NCBI GenBank assembly: GCA_934754475.1
Contig: CAKVHV010000002.1
Coordinates: 124,001-188,000 of the forward strand
From: an uncultured Clostridia bacterium
GTDB lineage: Bacteria; Bacillota; Clostridia; Christensenellales; UBA1242
Direction of reading: 5' to 3'
Length of the DNA: 64,000 nt
In this document: piece by piece, positions 32,101 through 44,100 of the stretch
Position numbering within the stretch: position 1 is the stretch's first letter
Layout: every line of letters starts with the position of its first letter
Translations under genes and position numbers: made by a program
The notes under the pieces: model-generated
Databases searched by the model: none
The model's input: the letters and a program-made list of their open reading frames with translations, nothing else
Told to the model about the DNA's origin: nothing

Positions 32101-35100
32101 GTCCAACTGTTGAACTATTGTAATTGAATGCCGAGCCTTCAAAAGTTAGACTTTGAGAAAGATTCAAAGTAAATGAGCAATCTGTAAAGTCTGAATTTTG
32201 AATAGTATTTGCGATTAGCCCAAAGTTTGCATAGTCTTTGGGGGACGAGAAGTTGAAATTATTAAAATTAAATTCAAAATCAATATTACTAAATGTTACA
32301 CCTGACAAAATGTTGAATATAGAATTAACTGTTGTAGAGTTTCCACTCATTTGGTCGGCATTCAACTTAAATACAATCTTTGGATTAATTTCGCCAACTT
32401 TGCTACCAATAAATGTATCTTTGATAGTTTGAGTATAATTAATATATTTATTTAGTGCAGTAATATCAACTTCAATTTTTCCACCCGATGCTGGTTTTAC
32501 ATTATATATTCTACCAGTAGACAAGGTTGTAAATGCGTTGTTCAAATCTGTTGCATCTTGAATTGATTGAACTGATACATATAGACCTTTGCTGAATTTT
32601 GGCAAGTATGTATCCATTGCCCAAATATATCCATTACCTTCATGAACAAAGCTTTCCCCACTCTTGTTAGTCAAGAATCTAGCAAATTCTGTATCATCCG
32701 AATATGGATATTTAAATACGCTTGCGGTCGCCTTGTTTGTAGTTCCATCATCTATCATTCTTGAATAAGTACCAAGGATTTGTTCTAAGTATTCTTGAAC
32801 AAATACTTTTGAATAATCGAACACATCATAATATCCACTTTGAGCCTTGCCAACTGTTCTAGTTTTAACTAAATACTCAATTTCACCAATTGTAACTTTG
32901 CCGTCTTCAACTGGATATGTAGTAGCACCGACTTTGACAGAATCGTTGGATACTACATAAGTATTGCCTTCACTATCTTCGATGTACTGCTCATCAATTA
33001 GATAATTATTAAGTGTGTACTTATTTAGATTTGAATCTTTGTATGCTACTTTGTAACTATACATATTAATATTTGAGTCTGTACCCGCAACATAACTAAA
33101 TGTTGATTTGAAGTAATCGTCAACCTTGTTGCCATTAGCCAAACTACCAGTACTTGAATAAAGCCCAAGTGTATTAGTTACAACATTACTCGAAGCGCCA
33201 TAATTATAGTCTTCTAAGTTAGAAATTAACTTGCTTGTTCCTGCTCTATTATAACCAGTATCGGCTGTATTAATTATCGCATAGCCGATTGCCGAACCGA
33301 CATAATATTCGTTATGAGAATTTTCATAATCGGTCTTAGATACTTTCATTTCAACTGGAACATTAATGTCTAGGTTTCCAGTTTCTGGCATTTTTACATA
33401 GAAGTTATAATAACTTCCGTCAGACATCTTGTACAAAACTTTTTGATTTTCGTATAGTCTATTAGTTATATTTTGTCTAATATCAAGAGAGTCTCTTGAC
33501 AAGTTCCAATCAGTCAAAGCATATGCGTGTTTGAGTGTTAGATTTTGACTCAAATCAGTATTAGACAAATCAGTATTTTTGTTTACTTGAAGTCCAACTA
33601 GTCCGCCTGTTATGAATTTTGAATATACAGCACCAGTAGAGAATGAGTAACCAATATAGTTGTAATTCTCTGAATAACCAACTAGTCCGCCTGCTATATA
33701 AGCATAAGGTTTAATTGCATTGACTTTGTTTACGCTATCAATAATGACCCCATTACTACTATAGCCAACTAGTCCACCAATTGCAACTGTGTAATCAGTA
33801 CTAGACATTGTGTCAAATAGTTGAGATGCATTGTTTCTATTTGTAGATAGTATGTTTCTGTCATTAACTAGTTGCAAATTGTCACTAAATGCAACTGAGC
33901 ATTGTTCAATTACACCATGATTTTCTGCAACTAATCCACCAGCATAATTAAATGCTCTAATAATTTGATTGTCAGATAATACAAAGTGTGAATTTTTGAT
34001 AAGAGTATTTTCACCAACGTATCCAAATAATCCACCAGCATTATCTGCTGTTCTAATTGTAATAATTCCGCTAGCAACAACATTGTCTATTGTGCTATCA
34101 TCTGGATTTGTCTTGTAATCATTATATTCATTAGCTTGACTAACGTCTTTATCTTTTTGTACTTGCTTTGAATAATTGTTAGCAATAATTACACCAGCAA
34201 CTGTTCCGGCATAAGATACATTAGATTTAATTACAGATTTTCCGTTAACCGATTCAGTTAAGATTGTTTTCTTTGATTCGTTGTTATACAAACTATTAAA
34301 TGCTTTTTCAACAGTTTCGTTTGTTTCAACATTTTTGATTGAGAATTTATTGTAGAAGCCACCGCTTACATCCTTGCTATCATTAGTAATTTCACCACCA
34401 AGGCTACCATAACTAGATTCAACTGCAACGTTTGAAATATCAATATCAAATAGAGATACTTTGTTTTCTCCGTTGTTATCAGAATATATTAGTCCAGCAA
34501 GTGCGCCAGCCATGTTTCTTGCACCAATTATAACTTGAGTATCACCAGTGTTTCCACCGTCAATCTTAACATTAATTATATTAGAGTTGACAATAGTTCC
34601 TGCCAAAACCCCCGCTCTTGAACTATCACTAGACTTGTAAGTTCTAAGCGACAAATTCAAGTTCTTGACAACAGTTTGAAGGGTTGAAGTTTTGGATGAT
34701 ATACCTACTTGTGCAAACAAACCAAAGTTTTCAAGTTGAACGTCATCGGTGTTGATATTCAAGTTTTTGAATGTCATGCCATTTCCGTCTAGGACTCCGG
34801 CAAATACTGTTTTGTATAGATAAGTTCCTTTGTACATTTGGGCTGTTGTAATTTGTTCAAAGTCAAGGTTATTTACAACTCTTACATGTCTTACAACATT
34901 TAGATTGCTTAGTGCATTTCCACTAGATACTGTTGCACCAAACACAAATCTATCGTCGCCACTTAGTTTGAATGAATTATCAATAATGTATTTATCAAAG
35001 TTTTCGGCTTTGTCAATAATCAATGGATTGTTGAGTGAGCCTAGAGCATTTGTTTTGTACTCATAGTTGTAGACAGTGATTGTATTACCATTTTCAACTT

Positions 35101-38100
35101 TTTCTTCCACTTCGGTGAGTTGTCTAAATGATGTAGTATCAATTAGGCTAGCACCTATTTTTGGAGTTTCACCAGTTTTCTCAAATGTCCAAATTGCTTC
35201 AGCATTATTCTTGGATGCAAATGAGAAGCCACGCCAAGTATTCTTATCACTAATTTTTTCTTTGTCAGAATCTTCTTGTAGATTTAATACAATTGCAGTA
35301 GCGTCTTCGAGTTCGTTGGCTTTTTCACCATTCAAAACCAAATAATAACAATTGTTATAAGTTCCCGCATTTAAAATACTTCTTCCGTCGTTATCAACAC
35401 CAGTAAATTGACCATGTGCCAAACTATATTTGTTAACAGCAGTCGAATATGCGTTGTTAATTTGACCATTTTCGTTATTGCTAAATACGAATCCGCCAGT
35501 AAATGCACTTTGAGTTTCCAAGTAAGCATTACTATATGAGTTTTCAACTAGTCCATTATTATTGAATACAAGTCCACCGACGTTACCAGTACTTTCAATA
35601 ATAAATTCATCTTTGATTGCTCTTAAATCAGTACCAATTTTTGCACTTTCAACAAAACTACTTGTAATAGTTCCATTATTTGTAGCAACAAGTCCTGCAG
35701 TTTGACTATCTTTAACTGCTGGATATGTATTATAAAGTCCCAAACCTTTGGCATATGTATTACTTATAATACCGCTATTTTCGGATACAATTCCGCCAAG
35801 TTTGTTTCCACCAGCCAATATAAATGGATAGATTTCTACATCTTCAAGTGAATCTCTAACATTATTATAAACCGAGTCACTAGCATTTTTTATCAACTGA
35901 ATTTTAGCAGAACTTCCAGTCATGTTTGCTAGACTAAGCCCTACAAAGGAATTATTTATCGCACCAGTTGAACTATTAACACCTACAATTCCACCTATGT
36001 TTGTATTTACAAAAGTCGAATCAATATAACCCAAAGTTGTAATTATATGTAGATATAATGGTGTACTATTATTAATTTCTGTGTTTTTGAAAGTACTAAC
36101 AATCTTTGCGTTTGTAATAGCACCATTGTTTGTTCCAACCAAAACACCAAAGTTTACAGTGTTTGTAAATGCTATATTTATGTTTCCGTCATAATCATAA
36201 GAAGTAGACGATGCGTTTCTAAGAGTTTCAACATCTTTTAGCATTTGAGTCTCTGTAACCAACATATTAGATACATCGACTGTAATATTCTTGAGAAGTG
36301 TGTCTTCGCTAGTAGTTGCAAATATACCAACGTTTACACTATTTCCACCCCTAATACTAGACAAATTATATGATTCAACTTTAATTGTATATCCGTTTCC
36401 GTCAAGTGACCTAAAGTTAACGTCTTGTGGAACCCAGTCTTTTAGGACTAAGTTATTAAGGAGTATATAATCTCCCGTTCCAGTCGAACATGCTTTGAAT
36501 AAGTCATCTTGTGTTTCAATTGGGTTTGGATGGTCATAAGTTGAACTATCTTCGACAACAAGCTTGAAGTCAATTGGCTCAAATTCGTAATATGTCATCT
36601 TGTCTGCATTAGCACTATTATTTGAAGACTTGGTATCTATTACTAGTTTTCCGTTTGTGTCATAGTAATAAGGAATAGTAATTCTAAGATTAACTTCATA
36701 ATCCCCTGTAATACTAATACCTTTTAAGGAATAATATTTGATAGTATACTCGTCATACTCATCATCTCTGTTTGATACTTTGATTCCATAAGTATTTTCG
36801 TCAAGTTCTATGTAATCATAAACTTTCAAACTCTCTGTACTATCTTTGGTGATTGGTTTAAATACTCTATCACCGTCAACATAAATTGGATTATAAAGTC
36901 TCAAAGTACCTTTTGAAATTTCATTTTCGGATACTACTTTGCTACCTTTGAAACTTTGTTTAGTTACACTTGCACCCGCTATAGAATATTCAACAATGTT
37001 TAGGTCTCCGACATTATTTAGAGTCAAGTTGTCTACAAATTCTTTAATCTCTTTTTCTGTGCCAACTGTAGGTACTTTGTAAGAAACTTCAGTATTAAGT
37101 GCAAAGGTTTGACCATGTTTAATTGTAACAACTCCATCAATAGAGCCTTCCAATTTAACATCTTCAATTTCAAATATAACTGTTTGAATAGCAATTGAAG
37201 CTTTTGTATGTTCTCTAACACCCAAAATAATTTCTTCAGCATTAAATTCTATTATTGCATTAGTTATTTTGGCATCGAGTTTAGCACACAAATAATATTT
37301 TCTATTTTGATTTAGATAATCTACACTTAGTGTATTATTAATGTTAATGCCTTGGTCGTCACAAATAAATACATTATCTGGAAGTGAACCTACCGAAATT
37401 TCACTACTAATTCCCCTAGACTTGATTTCCAATTCTTTCTTGATGCCACGACCCAATACCGCCGATTGCGAACCGTCAACCTTGACATCAATATATGGAA
37501 GTTCGGTTATTCCATAAGTAACACTAATTGACTTAGCTCTTTCAACCGAGCCATTGCCAACCTTATAAGAAGTAATATTAAGTACAATGTTTTCCAAATC
37601 GCCATAGTTTCTGTTAAGTGTGAGTTTTACAAAATATGTTTTGTTAAAGTAATTTTCATCATTGTAGTTGAGTGTCATTTTGCTAAGTCTAATTCCATAC
37701 TCTTCGGAAGTAGAAATATATTGTTTATATGATATATTTGTATATTTAGTAATATAATCAGTCAAATCATTGGTTGAATCAAGTGTTACATTATCTACAC
37801 TACCCGCCATCTGACCAAGTTCAACATAATCAATATATTTGTTATCAAGAGTGACTATAATATAACTACTATCATTAAACTCTTCGTCAAGAGTAATTTT
37901 GAGAAGTCCTGAAGTTCCCGGCAAAACAAATCTACTTTCGTTTTCGTTTGCATACTTTTCGCTTTCGTCCGCTAGTAATTCGCCCCTAGCATAATAGTTT
38001 GTAAATATCGAATTTAATTCATTTGGACTTACACCAATACTTATTACACTAGTCAAACTCTCATTGCTCTTTGGACTGAATACAAAGCTATATTCAATAG

Positions 38101-41100
38101 TATTCAAATCAAAATCATTTGCATGAGTTCTATAATAATTAGAATCAAATTTGACAATAACACCAAATACTACATCATATGTGTATTCACCCAAATCCAA
38201 GCCATCTGTTTTTGAAACAACAAGTGAATTAAACTTAAATCTAATTAATTCAAAATTAACTTCAAAATCAAATCCTTGAATAACATAAGTATCATTTTCA
38301 ATAATGTATGAGTATTCTCTATCAGTCAAATCAATAACAAATGCTTTTGAATTAATCTTGATGTTCAACGCACTTAGGAATTTAACTTTGTTTGTAATTG
38401 TGTCAATTACTACATTGCTTGTTTGAACAAATACTTTGAAATTACTTGTATTTTTTGGAGCAATTTTTATTGAATCTTTGCTTAAGTCAATAGATTTTGC
38501 TCTTGCATTTACAATGATTGTAATTTGTTTTGAAACACCAAGTTTATCAAAATAATTGTTTTCATCATAAGCCAGTTCATCAATAAATATAATAGGAATA
38601 ATTTGTAACTTAATAGTTCCAATGCTTACACCTTTGACTACAAGGCTACTTGAACTAACAATGATTTCATCACCTACATTTCCAAGTGTCTTTCCGCCAA
38701 TAGTCAAGCTACCGATTAATGTCTCACTTTCTAGCACTGTGATTTTGTAGCCATATTCTCTTGAAGACAAATACTCAGTTTCTTTCGAAGAATTTTTGTC
38801 AAATATATTTTTGTTCAAAATTTCAAAATAACTTGCTTCATCTATATAAACTATAGGGTTTGGCGAGTCTTCTTCATCTTCAAATTGTTCACCAGTTACA
38901 ACATTTTTGAATTGCAATTCTGTTACACCACAAACTACTTTGATAGTAATTTCAAGTTTGACAGTTTTGTCAAGAACGGAGTTTATAGTAAGCACCGCAA
39001 GACCTTCGTTAACTGGATAAACCTTGTTGCCTTGAATTGAAATAATTTGTTCGTTAGAATTTTCGCTAAATTCCAAATCACTATTAATTCTAAAGAATTT
39101 AGTAAGTATTGTTTCGCCATTAAACTTAATGCTTATTGCCGAACTATCACTATCTACTTCAATATCAAAATAATCTTTTGCTTTTGAGTTTTTATCAACC
39201 TTGTTAAGAATCATTATAAGTTGAGTTTTGTCAGTAGTACTAATGTTATATAGTCCAGAAATTACATTAATATTATCCAAATAAATCTTAGTAGGAATTA
39301 AATCATACATTGCAACTTTTGGAGTTTCTTTTGATAGTAGAACTGGGAATCCAATATTATTTACTTTGTTTACATCCTTATTTAGAATCCAACAAAGACT
39401 TGCATCGTTTGCATCTTCAGAATTGCTATCATTTATAATATTATAACCTAAAGTTTGGAATATATCAAATACACTCTCAAAGGAGCGTTTGACAATTCCG
39501 TTTCCGTTTGTAGCCGAAATAAATGGCTTGGACTCGTCATAAATTGCTGTAATCTTGCTATTGTTTCCAAAGTAATAAGTATTAGAATTAATTATTCCAT
39601 ATACATTTTGGATAGTTAAATTAGAAATTTCATTTGATTGCTTAGAATTTGTAGCATAGACATCAATTGTATCCAAAATTGTGCTTACATCATTTGGATA
39701 ACTTGTAACGATTAGACCAAAGTTATCATTAATTTTGGAAAGTGTATAAATATTTTTATCTTCGCAAATTACTTTGAGATTTGCAATTGCATAACTATTT
39801 GAAATACTTGAGCCACTAGCCACATTTGTATCTGCCAAAAGTAGTCCAATTTTATTATTTGTGCTTATTTCAGTTTCATTTGTACCATTAGTCAAAATAT
39901 TTGCATTAAAGTATGAATTTTCAAGTACAAGTTTTTGTCCGTCAACACTTCCAACAAGTCCACCAATCTTACTAGATTTGGTTGAACTAATATAAATATC
40001 TGCTTGGAAGTTAGGAGTATTTTCGTTATAGAAACTTCTTACATAAGTATACTTTATTGATGTTTCAGACAACACCTTGCCAATTAATGCACCAAAGTTT
40101 ACTGGATTTTGAACAACCACTTTGACTTTCAAGGCATTTTGCCAAGAAATAATATTATCTTTTGTAAAGTAAACTTTTGAATTGACAACCGAGCAATCTC
40201 CACTACCTATCATAGTTGAAATGTTAAGTTCAGAGTCCTTGTCGCTTAGAACGTCGCTAATAACAATGTTAGGATATACAACTACACTATCTAGTGTTCC
40301 TGCAAGCAAAGTTCCCGCAACCGAACCTACACTACTCTTATAATTAATTCCATAAATGCTTGAAACAATATTCAAACTTTTCATGTCAAATATGCCCTGA
40401 GCATTTCCTACAAAACCACCAACCGAGAAGTTATGATTTGTATAATTTGAATTAGCTTGAGTATAGTCAATTCTAACGTTCGAATTGTAAGGGCTATTTG
40501 AATAACCTGCCATATAACTCGCTGGAAGTCCAACAACATTTGAATAACTCTCAACTAGACCAATTACACCGCCAATATTAACACTACTTGAGTTTTGTGT
40601 TGTATCCAAGTTTTTGATAGTTATTTGACCTTCGACAAACGAATTATATAGGTTTAGTCCGCCTACTTTTCCGGATATTATACCCACATTCAAAGCATGC
40701 CCATTCAAAGACTTGATAGTAATATCAATATTTGCGTTAATGATATTCAAGTTTCTAATAATAGTCGCATTATTAATGCTTCCAAATAGACCAATATTTG
40801 TATCACCACTTGGATTTTCAATAGTTTTCTTAATATTCAAATGAGTAAGTGAATAAACATTTTCATATTCAATTCCATTTCTTGAATAACTATATTTTCC
40901 GTCAAGACTAAAGCCTGTGTTATTAATATCAACAATAGTATCAACTTTGGACAAATTAATATTTCTTGCTAACACATAGTTAAAATACTTCCCATTACGC
41001 AAATCGTCTTGCATCATAACAAAGTCGTCAACTGTTCTAATTTCAAAAGGCATCATAATGCTTCCGTCAGCGACTTTGACACGGAACTTTTGAACCAATC

Positions 41101-44100
41101 TTTGGTCGTAATATTCATATGTCCCAGTTGATTCGTCATACGATTTGATATTATCCATTGGAACGACTGTTAAGTATTCAATACCCGCATTTTTAGGAGT
41201 AATAGTAATAGTGCCATTTACACTAGTTGTACCTGCATTTACTCTCGCTTCAAAGACACTATTGATGCTGTTGAGCAACATAATATCTTTGTTAATAGCC
41301 AAAGGATTGCCAATTGAATAGCCAATTGTAATAGATGTTGTCTCTTGACTTTCACGTTTTTCAAAGTAAACACCATCATCCGCAATATCCAAATCTAATG
41401 AACTTACTTTGCTTGTATATTTAACATTAAATCTAATGCTATTAATGTTTTGCAACTTCATAAATTGCGAAATATAAACATTAACCGACATTGAAATATT
41501 ACTATTGAATACTCTATTTTTTAAGAACCAATAGTATTCATCGTTGTTGTAATTTCCACCAGTTGGACTAACAATCCAATTTTTGAATTTTTCACTAATA
41601 ACCGCTTTGAGCATACAGTTATATTTATTACTTGTTGTAATTATTTCAAACAAGTCGCCATAAACCAGTCCCCTATCTCCATTTATGTCATGGATAACCA
41701 TAGGGATACCTTCTTTGGAGTACAAAACAAGTTCTTTGCCATCAATAATTACTGGAGAATTTAGAATATCTTTAATATCGTAATACAAGTTAACTGGTGG
41801 ATTTTTTGAATCAAAATAAGTTTCGTCATTATTCCAATCAGCACCAAGTTTAATCTCATTTGGAACATAGTCAGACTCAATTGTATGAGTTGACAAGTTT
41901 TTGGCCTTGTCCATTACACCGAGTGAATCATCAATATAAATATCCACATTTTTTGGAGATGTAACTTTTACACCTTGCAAAGGAAGATAAATATATAGTT
42001 CAACTTTCAAAGTAACTGGATAGGAAACATAAGTTTGTTTGCCATCAACATCTTTGACATAACCACCAGTATAACTAATAGTCATAATAAGTGGATTAGT
42101 TTTGTCTTCGGTTACTCTAAATACACTCAAACGACCGCCAGAGAAACTTGCAAATCCGTCAAAATTGAATTTGACATCAATATTGTTTGTAATATCTATT
42201 GGAGTAACATTCATCTCCCCGTCATTTTCTACTACCAAATAGTCATAGAACTTAAGGTCAAGCGATGTTCCATTAATCATAAACAACTTGTTGAGTGATA
42301 GATAATCCCAGCCTATTTGAGTTCCATTTTTGTACAAATTATATTTGGCATGTGGGTCATCCACAACATTTATACCACGGTCAGCATCAAAACGAATTGA
42401 TTTTCCCGTAAAGTAATAAAGCACGTCATCTGAATCGAAGTTAACAGACAAAGGCATCTTTTCTGTCTCGTCGGTTATCATCTCGTTTTCGGCATAAATA
42501 GTCGGAATAAATGTTGTAATATTAACCGAGTTTTGTATGCCATTTTTTGTTCTTACAAACAAAGTAGTTGTACCTGTTTTGTAAGTATTATTGGCTTTCA
42601 TGTAAATATAAGTTTTGTTTTCGCTATCATTGAAGTAAGCATAAACCTTAATCAAATCTTTGTCATAAGTTAAGTCATTCATATCAAGAACGCTATCCAA
42701 AGATTGACCTTGACTAAGTTCAAATAGTAGAACACCGCCATCATCTTCAATGTCATTGTTGTAATTTGGATTTGTAACATCCAATAAATATTTATTTTCG
42801 GTAAAAGTGATATTTTCAACCCCTACTTCAAAGTCCAAATTAATTGGAAATTCAATAAAGTTATTTACGAAATATCTTTCTTTTACTTCGTCAGAATAAC
42901 TATCCGAAGCAACATTATACATAATGCCTATGCATAATTGTTTTTGTTCTTCTGGAAGAATCTCATATGAATGTCTCAAATAAAATGATTCGCCATTTCT
43001 AAAAGTTGAGTAGTCAAAATTACTTTTTGAACTAGACTTAATTGTGAATTTTCCAGTACTATCATCAAAATCACATTTTCCAAAGATTTGAGTTGAGCCA
43101 TCAACTTTGTACATAGTCAAATTATCTATCAATTCATCGTCTTTGGCATAAACAAAATATTTGTAGTCGCTAGAATTATTAAGTTTAACTTCAAACTTAG
43201 TTCCCCTTGCGCCACCATAGTTTTTGAATACTGTAAATACATTCAATTCACTTTTGTCATTTTGTTTGATGTCAACAGAATTATTAATTTTGATTTGATA
43301 AGGAAGATTGATAACATGGAAGTTAACAACAACTTCGGTATTAATAATTCCAGGATAATTTTTGTTGTCAATCTTGAATTTATGTTTATAAACCCCTGCA
43401 CCTGTAGCACTCACACTAAAGGTGTTATCAATATTTCCAAAGGACGAAAGAGTTACAAATTCATTTTGGACAATATTTGAGCCAGATTTATCGGAGTTTA
43501 ACAAAACCATATAATCGTTTGGATTGTAATATGTGCTATCATCTCCACCAGTAACAAAATCAAAACTCAAAGTTCTATTTGTATAATAATCGTCGTACCA
43601 AATACCAGCTTCAGGATGTGGACAAATTAGAGTTACATCATATTCTCCGTTTTCGTTTTTGCTAAGTTCAAACGAACCCCTTTGTCCAACGTAACTTTCG
43701 TCACCATCTTTTTGACACTCCATTCTTAGTGAAACATTTTCACAATTCTCAATAACAACAATATCAATGTACTTATCTTCTAGTGTAGAACCTTCGGGTT
43801 TTTGACCTTTGTAAGATGCTTTCAAAGGGATACATTGTACATAAACATCTTGTCCAGTTTCTCCTTCAATTGTTGCCGAAGTTTTTAGTTTTGGATAGTT
43901 AATAGCCTTTCCGTCACTATCCTTTGAATATGTATACAAAATTCCATTTTTGATTTCGGCAAATTTTCCATAAGAGTCTTCTTCCTTGTATGATACATTG
44001 TTTCTTCCATCAATAGCACCACTAATTGGATAAACGACTTCAAATTCAATATCTCTTTGAGAAGTCTCTGCAGGACTAAAAGTAATATACTTGTCTAAAT